Shown here: positions 1 through 7,741 of the stretch, piece by piece
How positions within the stretch are numbered: position 1 is the stretch's first letter
How the letters are laid out: each line of letters starts with the position of its first letter
Assembly (NCBI GenBank): GCA_050743365.1
Contig: JBOGFI010000104.1
Location: 1 to 19,482 of the forward strand
Length of the DNA stretch: 19,482 nt
Direction of reading: 5' to 3'
Source: JBOGFI01 sp050743365
Lineage (GTDB): Bacteria; Actinomycetota; Acidimicrobiia; IMCC26256; JACDBD01
Position numbers and translations under genes: made by a program
The notes under the pieces: generated by a model
Database searches by the model: none
Told to the model about the DNA's origin: nothing
What the model saw: only the letters and a program-made list of their open reading frames with translations

Positions 1-3
1 GCG

Positions 4-756
4 TCACCGGGACGGCGAGCCGCCGTCGCCGTCGGGCCCGGCGACGCCTCCGGCTGCCGGCAGCAGGGTCTCGGTGAGGTCGGCGACCTCGGACGCCGGC
101 CCCGACAGCGCGACCCGCCCTTTGGCCATGACCACGACGTCATCGGCGAGCGACAGGGCCCGGCGGATGTGCTGCTCGACGATGAGCAGGGCGACACCGT
201 GGTCGCGGATCGTCGCCAGGGTCCGGTAGACCTCGTCGATCACGACCGGCGCCAGTCCCAGCGAGAGCTCGTCGGTGACGAGCAGCTTCGGCGACGCCAC
301 CAGCACCCGGGCGAGGGAGAGCATGCGCTGCTCGCCACCCGACAGCAGGCCAGCCAGCTGGCGGCGCCGTTCCCCCAGCTGGGGGAACAGTGTGAACGCC
401 TTCTCGAGGGCGTCGCGAGCGCCCTTGCGCCCGAAGTGCTCCCGGAACGTGAGGATGAGGTTCTCCTCGACCGTGAGCGACGCGAACACCGATCGTCCCT
501 CCGGCGCATGGGTGATGCCGAGCCGGGCGATGCGGTAGGCGCGCCGCCTGCTGACGTCCTGCCCCTCGAACACGACCGCGCCCGCCGTCGGCTTGAGTAG
601 GCCCGAGACCACCCGCACGACCGTCGTCTTGCCCGACCCGTTCGATCCGAGCAGGGCCATGACCGCCCCGGGCTCGATCGCGAACGAGACGCCGAACAGC
701 GAGCGGAACGGCCCGTAGCCGGCGTGGACGTCGCGTAGTTCGAGCAGCGGGGTCAC
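4..756 (-). CDS. livF: Branched-chain amino acid type ABC transporter ATPase LivF
   Basis: One of the two cytoplasmic ATPases that power the adjacent HAAT-family importer. The 250-residue protein has the normal LivF length. The Walker A motif GSNGSGKTT has its lysine at about residue 43, the ABC signature LSGGEQ lies at about 138-143, Walker B is LLVTDELSLGLAP with Asp162-Glu163, and the switch histidine is in LLIVEQH. The phrase SLGLAP after Walker B is typical of LivF rather than LivG. Walker B reads DEL instead of the usual DEP, which should not affect catalysis. The start is GTG at 756, overlapping the livG stop by four bases (GTGA), so translation is probably coupled. It is the last gene of the Liv operon visible here. 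The family is certain; the substrate is not, because this family also carries urea, amides and aromatic acids. Confidence 0.95.
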   Translation of the reverse strand: MTPLLELRDVHAGYGPFRSLFGVSFAIEPGAVMALLGSNGSGKTTVVRVVSGLLKPTAGAVVFEGQDVSRRRAYRIARLGITHAPEGRSVFASLTVEENLILTFREHFGRKGARDALEKAFTLFPQLGERRRQLAGLLSGGEQRMLSLARVLVASPKLLVTDELSLGLAPVVIDEVYRTLATIRDHGVALLIVEQHIRRALSLADDVVVMAKGRVALSGPASEVADLTETLLPAAGGVAGPDGDGGSPSR

Positions 757-1562
757 ACCATGTCCCCGAGGTAGGCCTTGCGCACCGTTGCGTCGGCAAG
801 GACGTCGTCGGTCGGCCCCGACGCGATCATGGTGCCGAAGTCGAGCACGAAGATGCGCGTGACCACCTGCTGCACGAGGTCGATGTCGTGCTCGACGAGC
901 AGCACAGCCGTGCCCGAGTCCTCGGCCAGCCGGCGCAGTCGCTGCGCCAGTGCGGCGGTCTCCTTGCGGTCGAGACCCGACGACGGCTCGTCGAGCAGCA
1001 GGAGCTTGGGCTGCGTCATGAGGGCGCGCCCGAGCTCGACGAGCCGGCTGCGACCGAGGCTGAGCGCCTCGATGGGCTTGTCGCCGAGGTCGCGGATGCC
1101 GAGGGCGTCGAGCATGGCGTCGGCCCGGCCGAGCTCGTCCGCGGTCGTGCGCGAGAGGCGGAGCAGGTCCCGCCAGAGCGGGACGTCGCCGTGGCGGGCC
1201 CGGTCGGCCAGGAGGAAGTGCTCGAGCACGCTGAGCCCGACGAACACCTCGAGCCGCTGGAACGTCCGTCCGACGCCCAGACGGGCCCGCTTGTAGATCG
1301 GGAGCTTGGTGACGTCGCGGCCGTCGAACACCACCCGCCCGGCGTCGGGATTCTCCATTCCGAGCAGGCAGTTGAAGAACGTGGTCTTTCCCGCGCCGTT
1401 GGGCCCGATGAGCCCGACGAGCTCACCGGGGCGGACGTCGAGCGAGACGTCGTTGAGCGCGGTGATGCCGGCGAACCGCTTCGTGATGCCGCGTGATTCG
1501 AGCAGCACGCCGTCGCCGTCGGGCATGGCACCGGTCTGGGACGTCCCGGGAGCGGCAGTCAC
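753..1562 (-). CDS. livG: Branched-chain amino acid type ABC transporter ATPase LivG
   Basis: Second ATPase of the Liv importer, 269 residues. About 18 residues of non-conserved N-terminus precede the ABC domain. Walker A is GPNGAGKTT with its lysine at about residue 59. Walker B is LLLLDEPSSGLD with Asp191-Glu192, and the switch region reads LLVEHDIDLV. The LivG-type insertion between Walker A and the signature is present, including the GVGRTFQRLEVF Q-loop. The signature is LSLGRSRLVELGRAL rather than LSGGQ; LivG proteins often have a relaxed signature, so this is probably functional within a heterodimer with LivF. The start is GTG at 1562, in a 4-base GTGA overlap with the upstream permease. 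An internal ATG at codon 13 is an alternative, but the overlap favours the GTG. Confidence 0.94.
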   Translation of the reverse strand: MTAAPGTSQTGAMPDGDGVLLESRGITKRFAGITALNDVSLDVRPGELVGLIGPNGAGKTTFFNCLLGMENPDAGRVVFDGRDVTKLPIYKRARLGVGRTFQRLEVFVGLSVLEHFLLADRARHGDVPLWRDLLRLSRTTADELGRADAMLDALGIRDLGDKPIEALSLGRSRLVELGRALMTQPKLLLLDEPSSGLDRKETAALAQRLRRLAEDSGTAVLLVEHDIDLVQQVVTRIFVLDFGTMIASGPTDDVLADATVRKAYLGDMV

Positions 1563-4129
1563 GATCCCCCCGCCGGTGCCGTGAGCGCCGCCGGCGCCGC
1601 GACCGCCTCGGGAGCCTCCTCCTCGGCCTCGTCACGGGCCGATTCCGGGTCGGCGATGTCGAGCCACGACTGGTTGAGCGCAGCCTGCACGTCGGCGACC
1701 CAGCGCAGGAACACGACGATGCCGGCGAGCGCGATCACCAGCAGGCCGAGCTCCTCGGCCGCCTTGGGCGTATCGCTGCGGTTGAGGAGGAACAGCCCCG
1801 CGAGCACGAATCCGATCGGCGCCCGTCCGACCTGCCAGCCGATGGGGCGGTCGCGGCCGTCCTCGTCGGCCATACGGGCGATCTGCGCCGGGAGCAGCAC
1901 GAACGTGGCGACCTTCCCGGCGAGATCGATGAGCAAGCCGAGTGGGCCAGTGATGCCCCGGCGTCGGTGCGCGTGTACATCGCGGTAGCAGCAGTAGACC
2001 CACCAGAAGCTGTAGAGCAGCGGCCCGCCGATGAGCACCCCGAACAGCACCGGTTGGGCGCCGAAGTAGTAGCCGATGACCGGCACGAGCAGCAGCGGCA
2101 TCATCGGCACGACCACCGTGGGGACCCGGCGCCACTGGGGCGGCAGGCGGCCCTCGCGTCGCAGGCGGGTAGCCCGCTGGTTGGCCCGCCGCCCTCGGAC
2201 CTGGGCGTCGATGGCCTTGCGGGTCTGGAACTCGACCACGCCCTCGGGGTGGCGGGCGTAGGTGATCGCGCCCAGCCCGAACAGGATGAAGAACCACGAC
2301 CCCGGCAGGTGCAGCAGGTCGTCGATCAGGTACTGGACGAGCACGAACGCCATACCGGCGTTCACCGCGCCGTCGACGGTACGCACGCCGAGGGTCAGGA
2401 CCAGCACGACCCACACGACGCCGATGAGCGTCGGCCAGTCCTGGTAGGTGCTGCGTTGGTTGAACATCCCGAGTAGCGACCCGCCCACCCCGGCGATGGC
2501 GGCCGAGAACGCGAACACGATGATGCGCTGGCGGGTGGCGTTGATGCCGATCGACGCGGCCGCCGTCTCGCTCCCCCGCATCGCGGCGAGGAACCGGCCG
2601 GTAGCGCCGTTGCGCACCAGGATCACGAGGATCGCCACCACCGCGAAGACCCCGAAGACGAACAGGAAGAACGCCTGGTCGGTCCCCAGACCCTCGGGCC
2701 GGGGCACGTTGATGCCGAGCTGGCCGCCGAAGACGTTGGGGTGGAAGCCGAAGACCTCCTCGCCGCCGTCGAGGGGGAAGATGATGCTCTCGGCCATCAG
2801 CCCGAACGCGAGGGTCGCCAGCGCCAGGAAGATGCCCCCCAGCCGCAGGGCCGGGATCGCGAGCAGCGCCCCGATCAGGCCCGCCACCGCGCCGCCGATC
2901 AGCATGCCGATCCAGGACGGCACGTCGGACTGGCTGGCGAGCTGGCCGGTGATGGCCGCGCCGAAGCCGGCGAACGCGGCCTGACCCAGCGAGACCTGGC
3001 CCGAGAGCCCGGTGAACGCGGTGATCGAGAGGAAGATCACCGCGAGCACGAGGCCGTTGGTGAGTCGGGCGACCCAGAGATCACTGAGCACGAAGAGATT
3101 GAAGAAGACGAACCCGGCCAGAAAGACCGGGAAGATCATGCGGGTGAACCGGCGCAGCTGCTCGTCCTTGTAAGAGGCCGCCATCGCCGGTGCCGGAGGG
3201 TCGACGCCGGCGAGCGGGTCGCCCACCTCGCGCCGCTTGTACAGCGCGGGCAGGAAGACCAGCAGCAGGAACAGCAACAGGAAGGGCAGGGCGGGGCGGA
3301 TGCCCTGGGCGAGGATGCTGTTGGGCGGCAGCTCGCCCGCGATCACCCGCTGGCCGATCCCGAGGACGAGCCCGCCGGCGAGCGTCAGCGGGATGCTGGT
3401 GAGCTTGCCGAACGCGGCCGCCGCGATCGCCGCCACGATCAGCAGGGTCATGGTGGCGGCATCGACGTTCGTGAGCAGCGGCGCGATCAGCACGCCCGAC
3501 AACGCAGCGAGGAAGCTCGACAGCATCCAGGCGCTCATGCTCACCCGCTCGGAGTCGACCCCGGCGAGCTCGACCATCCGCGGGCTCTCGACCACCGCCC
3601 GCATCTGGAGGCCGAGCGCGGTGTAACGGAACAGCAGCCCGAGCCCGAGCACGACCGCCAGCGTGGCGACGATCGTGACCACCTCGTTGGCAGAGACGTT
3701 GTAGTCGCCGGAGCGGAAGCTCCGGTCTGCATCGAGCCCGATGAGCGGGGCGACACTGGGAGGGCTGTAGCGGATGCCCTGGCCGAACCAGATCTTCACC
3801 GCCTCGGGAATCGCGACCAGCAGGCCCAGCGACGTCGCCAGCTTCACCATCCACGACGCCGTCCGCATGTACCGGAACAGCGCCCGGTCGAGGATCAGCC
3901 CGACCAGCGGCCCGACGACGACCACCGCGACCAGGAACGCGGGCAACAGCGGCCAGTCGCGGTCGCCGCGGAGCTCGAGGAACACCGCGGCCGAGAGGAA
4001 TGCCTGGGCGCCGAAGGCGAGGTTGAACACGCCCGACGTCTTGTAGGTGAGGACCAGCCCGACCGCGACGAGCGCGTAGACGCAGCCGACCGGGAAGCCC
4101 TCGATCCCGAACTGGAGGATCTCCTGCAC
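1559..4129 (-). CDS. livHM: Fused LivH-LivM permease with extra C-terminal membrane region
   Basis: Both membrane subunits of a HAAT importer in one 856-residue chain. Residues 1-300 are LivH-like: the N-terminus GCVYALVAVGLVLTYKTSG followed by NLAFGAQAF is diagnostic. A charged linker of about 30 residues leads to a LivM-like half at about 330-640, with GLSGQVSLGQAAFAG near residue 373 and the late motif AAMRGSETAAASIGI. After residue 640 come about 215 residues that neither LivH nor LivM needs. They hold a basic stretch and several further hydrophobic segments (PMMPLLLVPVIGYYFG, VLFGVLIGGPLLYSFWWVY, FVLAGLFLLN, LLVIALAGIVVFLRW), and end in an Ala/Glu-rich tail. The start is GTG at 4129, preceded by a GGGAG ribosome site and only 15 bases after the upstream receptor stop. 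Fusion of the two permeases is known in actinobacteria; I do not recognise the C-terminal part. Confidence 0.93.
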   Translation of the reverse strand: MQEILQFGIEGFPVGCVYALVAVGLVLTYKTSGVFNLAFGAQAFLSAAVFLELRGDRDWPLLPAFLVAVVVVGPLVGLILDRALFRYMRTASWMVKLATSLGLLVAIPEAVKIWFGQGIRYSPPSVAPLIGLDADRSFRSGDYNVSANEVVTIVATLAVVLGLGLLFRYTALGLQMRAVVESPRMVELAGVDSERVSMSAWMLSSFLAALSGVLIAPLLTNVDAATMTLLIVAAIAAAAFGKLTSIPLTLAGGLVLGIGQRVIAGELPPNSILAQGIRPALPFLLLFLLLVFLPALYKRREVGDPLAGVDPPAPAMAASYKDEQLRRFTRMIFPVFLAGFVFFNLFVLSDLWVARLTNGLVLAVIFLSITAFTGLSGQVSLGQAAFAGFGAAITGQLASQSDVPSWIGMLIGGAVAGLIGALLAIPALRLGGIFLALATLAFGLMAESIIFPLDGGEEVFGFHPNVFGGQLGINVPRPEGLGTDQAFFLFVFGVFAVVAILVILVRNGATGRFLAAMRGSETAAASIGINATRQRIIVFAFSAAIAGVGGSLLGMFNQRSTYQDWPTLIGVVWVVLVLTLGVRTVDGAVNAGMAFVLVQYLIDDLLHLPGSWFFILFGLGAITYARHPEGVVEFQTRKAIDAQVRGRRANQRATRLRREGRLPPQWRRVPTVVVPMMPLLLVPVIGYYFGAQPVLFGVLIGGPLLYSFWWVYCCYRDVHAHRRRGITGPLGLLIDLAGKVATFVLLPAQIARMADEDGRDRPIGWQVGRAPIGFVLAGLFLLNRSDTPKAAEELGLLVIALAGIVVFLRWVADVQAALNQSWLDIADPESARDEAEEEAPEAVAAPAALTAPAGGS

Positions 4130-4144
4130 GGGCGCTCCCCCGCG

Positions 4145-5419
4145 CTACAGGTAGACGGGGTTGTCGATGCTGGGCACGCCGGAGAGGTCGGCTTCGTTGT
4201 TGTGCTCGAAGCAGACGAACGGCGTGCCCGGCTCGCCGAACACCGGGACGAACTCACCGTTCTCGACGTGGATGTACGCCGCGCACGCGAGCTCGTCGGT
4301 GGCCGGCCCGTGCACCACCGTCCAGTCCTGGGGCGAGAGGATGCCGCCGGCGGTGAAGTCGGTGAACTTGTTGATCGCGTTGACCACCTTCTTCTGGGTG
4401 AAGTCCTGGCCGGCCGCCTCGATCCCCTCCACGAGGAGCTGGGCGTTGATCCAACCGGCGAGGCTGTGCTCGTTGGGCGTTTCGCCGCGCTTGTCCATGG
4501 CCTCGAGGTACTCCTCCATGCCCTTCGAGCCCTCGGGCGCTTCGAAAGGACGGAAGGCGGCCTGGAAGTAGAACCCCTCGATCTTCTCACCGAGGTCCTG
4601 TAGCACGTCGGAGTTGTAGCCCTCGGGCGAGTACACCGTCACGCCCTCGACGCCGGCGTCCTCGAGCGCCTGGGCGATGTTGGCGGTGCCATTGATATCC
4701 ATGCAGGTGGCGATGAAGTCGACGTTGTTCTGGCGGATGGCGGCGACGTCGGCGCTCAGGTCGGTGAACCCGAACGTGAGGCTGGTGTCCTCGAAGACCA
4801 GCTCGGGCCCGAACTTGGCGAACCCGTTCTTGGTGCCCTCGGCACAGTCGAGCGACTGGGGCGCGTTCCCGTACGCGAACACCGCCGCCCGCTGGGCCCC
4901 GATCTGGCGGGCGATGAGCGCGGGCTGGATCACCGGACAGGTGAAGCAGAGGAACGAGCCCTTCTCACCGAACAGGTTGGGGCCCGTCGACCATTCGGCG
5001 TTGATGTTCCAGCCGAAGGTCGGGATGCCCTGGTCGACCAGGTACTGCGCCCCGGCGAAGATCTGGGTCACCACCGGGATGGCGGCGAACACCCGGTCCT
5101 CCTCCACCAAGGCGCGCAGCTGTTGGATGTTGCGCGACGCCTGGGACTGGTCGTCGCGCTCGGCCACGAGCTTCAGGTCCTTGCCGAACACGCCGCCGTC
5201 GTCGTTGACCATGTCGAAGTACGCCTTCACGCCGACGAAGGCATCCTGATACGGACGGCCAACCGGGTTGGTCCTGCCGACGACCCCACCGACCCGGATC
5301 TCGTCGTCGGTCACACCGGTGCGGCCGCCGCCGCCGCCGCCACCGCCGGTCGGCTCGTTCTCGCAGGCGGCCGCCACCAGCGCCAGGGTCGCCAGCACGG
5401 CCCAGACCCGACCCCGCAT
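4145..5419 (-). CDS. HAAT-family substrate-binding lipoprotein (receptor 1)
   Basis: Extracytoplasmic receptor for the Liv-type importer, 424 residues, of the type I periplasmic-binding fold (Peripla_BP_6, LivJ/LivK-like). The N-terminus is a lipoprotein signal, MRGRVWAVLATLALVAAAC, with lipidated Cys19 followed by a Gly-rich tether. The mature domain opens with TGVTDDEIRVGG, a common start for actinobacterial members. An upstream in-frame ATG at 5464 exists, but the signal peptide fixes the start at 5419. Six further cysteines (in FLCFTCP, LDCAEG, ATCMD, LACAA and FVCF) are all kept in the paralogue at 5528-6805, suggesting disulphides outside the cell. It sits 15 bases upstream of the permease gene, so it is certainly part of that operon. 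The ligand cannot be read from the sequence. Confidence 0.93.
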   Translation of the reverse strand: MRGRVWAVLATLALVAAACENEPTGGGGGGGGRTGVTDDEIRVGGVVGRTNPVGRPYQDAFVGVKAYFDMVNDDGGVFGKDLKLVAERDDQSQASRNIQQLRALVEEDRVFAAIPVVTQIFAGAQYLVDQGIPTFGWNINAEWSTGPNLFGEKGSFLCFTCPVIQPALIARQIGAQRAAVFAYGNAPQSLDCAEGTKNGFAKFGPELVFEDTSLTFGFTDLSADVAAIRQNNVDFIATCMDINGTANIAQALEDAGVEGVTVYSPEGYNSDVLQDLGEKIEGFYFQAAFRPFEAPEGSKGMEEYLEAMDKRGETPNEHSLAGWINAQLLVEGIEAAGQDFTQKKVVNAINKFTDFTAGGILSPQDWTVVHGPATDELACAAYIHVENGEFVPVFGEPGTPFVCFEHNNEADLSGVPSIDNPVYL

Positions 5420-5450
5420 CGCTCGCCCCCGATCGACGCCGTCAGCCCGA

Positions 5451-5491
5451 GCGTTCCCTAACACGCACGTCAGGTTAAGGCGAACCCTAAC
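5451..5491 (-). promoter_or_regulatory. Direct repeat GTTAGGGwwCGC with UUCG-loop hairpin between the two receptor genes
   Basis: Read on the minus strand, GTTAGGGTTCGC (5491-5480) and GTTAGGGAACGC (5462-5451) are two near-identical 12-mers, 29 bases apart start to start, close to three helical turns. The first copy is also the left part of a stem-loop, GTTAGGG-TTCG-CCTTAAC (5491-5474), with seven pairs including one G-U and a UUCG loop. No U-tract follows, so it is not a classic terminator. It lies 55-72 bases upstream of the receptor 1 start and could be an operator, an attenuator or an RNA-processing barrier. The repeats are seen directly; the role is inferred. Confidence 0.4.
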
Positions 5492-5527
5492 GGGCCGGGC
5501 ATCGGCGAACCAGCCTCTCCGAGCCGG

Positions 5528-6805
5528 TTACGAGATGGTCGGGTTCGACAGGTCGGGTGGCCCGGTCTTGCCAACCTGGTCGTTCTGGAAGCAGACGAAC
5601 GGCTCCCCCTCCTGGCCGAACACGGGCACGAACTCGCCGTCCTGGACCTGGATCAGTGCCGTGCACCCGTCCGACTCGGTGTCGGCGGAATGCAGCTTGC
5701 TCCAGTTCTGGGGACCAACGATCCCGTTGGCGGTGAAGTCGGTCATCTCGTTGATGGCGTCGACCACCTTCTTCTGGGTGAAGTCCTCCCCGGCCGCCTT
5801 GAGCCCCTCCACGAACAGGGTGGCGTTGATCCAGCCGGCGAGACCCTGCTCGCTCGGGGTCTTGTCACGCTCCTCCATCGCCGCCAGGTACTCCTGCATC
5901 CCCTCGGGGGGATCGGGCGTCTCGAACGGGACGAAGGCGGCGCCGAAGAAGAAGCCCTCGAGCTTCTCGCCGAGGTCGTCGAGCACCTGCTGGGCGTACC
6001 CCTCGGGCGAGTACACGCCCTTGACCTCGAGGCCGGCGTCCCTGACTGCCTGGGCGATGTTGGCGTTGCCGTTGACGTCCATGCACGTCGCGATGAAGTC
6101 GACGTCGTTCTCGCGGATCCCGGCGATGTCGGCGCTGAGGTCGGTGAACCCGAACGTGAGGCTGGTGTCCTCGTACGCTACCGGCGGCCCGTAGGTCTCG
6201 AACCCGTTTCTCATGCCCTCGGCGCAGTCGAGCGACTGGGCCGCGTTGCCGTAGGCGAAGACCGCCACGTTGGTGGCGCCGACCTGCTGGGCGACGTAGG
6301 CGGGGTGGAAGAACGGGCAGTCGAAGCACAGGAACGAGCCCTTCTCACCGAAGAGGTTCCGACCGCTCGACCACTCGGCGTTGATGTTCCAGCCGAACGT
6401 CGGGATGCCCTGGTCGGCGAGGTATCCGGCGCCGGCGAAGATCTGGCTCACCACCGGCAGGACCGCGAAGACCTTGTCCTCCTCGACCAACGCGCGCACC
6501 TGCTGGATGTTGCGCGAGGCCTGGGACTGGTCGTCGCGCTCGGCGACCAGCTTCAGCTCCCTGCCGAAGACCCCGCCCTCCTCCTCGTTGATCTTGTCGA
6601 AGTAGGCCTTGACGCCGACGAACCCGTCCGTGTACGGGCGGCCGACCGGGTTGGTCTTGCCCACCACGCCGCCGACCCGGATCTCGTCGTCGGTCACGCC
6701 CGGGCGGCCCGAACCCCCACTACCGCCGCCACCACTCGGCTCGTTGCCACAGGCAACGGCGACCAGTCCGACGACCATGAGCACCGCGACGGCTCGAGCT
6801 CGCAT
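5528..6805 (-). CDS. HAAT-family substrate-binding lipoprotein (receptor 2)
   Basis: Close paralogue of the receptor at 4145-5419, 425 residues, transcribed first in the operon. The signal peptide is MRARAVAVLMVVGLVAVAC with lipidated Cys19, then a Ser/Gly-rich tether and GVTDDEIRVGGVVG. Both proteins share GWNINAEWS, AYGNA.QSLDCAEG, EDTSLTFGFTDLSAD and FTQKKVV, aligned without large gaps along the chain, and the same six mature cysteines. The open frame continues far upstream (to 8506), but that part is a shadow of plus-strand genes; the signal peptide sets the start at ATG 6805. A polypurine ribosome site (AGGGGG) precedes it. Differences from receptor 1 are scattered, so the pair may bind different but related ligands and share one permease. 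The gap to receptor 1 is 108 bases. Confidence 0.93.
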   Translation of the reverse strand: MRARAVAVLMVVGLVAVACGNEPSGGGGSGGSGRPGVTDDEIRVGGVVGKTNPVGRPYTDGFVGVKAYFDKINEEEGGVFGRELKLVAERDDQSQASRNIQQVRALVEEDKVFAVLPVVSQIFAGAGYLADQGIPTFGWNINAEWSSGRNLFGEKGSFLCFDCPFFHPAYVAQQVGATNVAVFAYGNAAQSLDCAEGMRNGFETYGPPVAYEDTSLTFGFTDLSADIAGIRENDVDFIATCMDVNGNANIAQAVRDAGLEVKGVYSPEGYAQQVLDDLGEKLEGFFFGAAFVPFETPDPPEGMQEYLAAMEERDKTPSEQGLAGWINATLFVEGLKAAGEDFTQKKVVDAINEMTDFTANGIVGPQNWSKLHSADTESDGCTALIQVQDGEFVPVFGQEGEPFVCFQNDQVGKTGPPDLSNPTIS

Positions 6806-6877
6806 CTCTGACCCCCCTGTCAGGTAGCGGTCGGACGATAGCGCCCACTTCGGACCTCCGCTCGGCACCCCCGTCGG
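6806..6877. promoter_or_regulatory. Divergent intergenic region between receptor 2 and the PIG-L gene
   Basis: This 72-base region must hold the start signals for the Liv operon (minus) and probably the deacetylase (plus). On the minus strand the ribosome site AGGGGG is the loop of a perfect 5-base stem CTGAC/GTCAG (6823-6808), directly before the ATG. A TATCGT at 6840-6835 (minus) could be a -10 box, but no good -35 is visible. I found no convincing promoter for the plus strand. Confidence 0.3.
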
Positions 6878-7705
6878 ATGCGCGAGCATCTCGGCGTGCC
6901 CCACACGATCGTGACCTTCCACGCCCACCCCGACGACGAGGCCATCGCCACCGGCGGCGTGATGGCCCGCGCCGCCGCCGAGGGCCACCGCGTGGTGCTC
7001 GTGTTGGCGACGCGCGGCGACCACGGCGAGGTCGCCGACGGCGTGCTGGCGGCGGACGAGCCCCTGTCGCGGCGTCGCGTCGTCGAGACGGAGCGCGCCG
7101 CCGCCATCCTCGGCGTCGCCCGCGTCGAGTTCCTCGGCTACGTCGACTCGGGGATGATGGACGAGCCGACGAACGACCAGCCGGGCTCGTTCTGGTCGGC
7201 GGACCTCGACGAGGCTGCTCACCGGCTCGCCGCCATCTTGCGTGACGAGGGCGCCGACGTGCTCACCGTGTACGACGACCACGGCGGCTACGGCCACCCC
7301 GACCACATCCAGGTCCACCGCGTCGGTGTGCGGGCCGCCGAGCTCGCCGGCACCCCTGTCGTCTACGAGGCGACCATGAACCGCGACCACGTGCTGCGGC
7401 TCCTGCGCGAGCGCCCCGCCGAGGTCCCCGAGGGCGTCGACGTACCCGACCCCGACGACTTCGCCGACTTCGGGATGCCGGAGGACCAGATCACCACCAC
7501 CGTGGACGTCCGCGGGTTCATCGAGCAGAAGCGGGCGTCGATGGCGGCGCACGCGAGCCAGATCGGCGAGTCGTCGTTCTTCCTCGCGATGCCCCCGGAC
7601 GCCTTCCGCGAGGCGTTCGGCTACGAGTGGTTCGTCCGCCGGGGGGCGACCCCCGGCACCCGCGAGCACAGCCTGTTCGAGGCGCTCGGGACGCCACCGG
7701 GGTAG
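6878..7705 (+). CDS. PIG-L family deacetylase (MshB/Mca-like)
   Basis: Putative zinc-dependent N-deacetylase of the PIG-L/LmbE superfamily, 275 residues from this start. The metal-binding motif HAHPDDE is at residues 15-21 and the second conserved motif GHPDHIQVH at 139-147; together they give the His-Asp-His metal set and the catalytic Asp. The segment LGYVDSGMMDEP resembles the region of mycothiol enzymes MshB (GlcNAc-Ins deacetylase) and Mca (mycothiol-conjugate amidase), so a role in mycothiol biosynthesis or detoxification is plausible but not proven; other PIG-L enzymes act on different amino sugars. An in-frame GTG at 6896 would give a tighter N-terminus (VPHTIVTFHAHPDDE). Neither start has a strong ribosome site. 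The gene is 36 bases upstream of a hydrolase gene and likely co-transcribed with it. No signal peptide is seen, so it is cytoplasmic. Confidence 0.88.
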   Translation: MREHLGVPHTIVTFHAHPDDEAIATGGVMARAAAEGHRVVLVLATRGDHGEVADGVLAADEPLSRRRVVETERAAAILGVARVEFLGYVDSGMMDEPTNDQPGSFWSADLDEAAHRLAAILRDEGADVLTVYDDHGGYGHPDHIQVHRVGVRAAELAGTPVVYEATMNRDHVLRLLRERPAEVPEGVDVPDPDDFADFGMPEDQITTTVDVRGFIEQKRASMAAHASQIGESSFFLAMPPDAFREAFGYEWFVRRGATPGTREHSLFEALGTPPG

Positions 7706-7741
7706 ATCGCCCGGCACTCGGCGGTGCGGCAGAATGCGGAC

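Noticed and set aside
2741..4603. A 620-residue plus-strand ORF opposite the permease and receptor 1
   Set aside because: Its composition (Arg, Glu, His, Asp repeats without hydrophobic core) and its position opposite livHM mark it as an antisense shadow.
5327..5350. Run of CCG/CCGCC triplets as a possible repeat element
   Set aside because: It encodes the Gly-rich tether after the lipidated cysteine of receptor 1, a usual feature of these lipoproteins, as do similar runs at 6711-6735 and 10861-10883.
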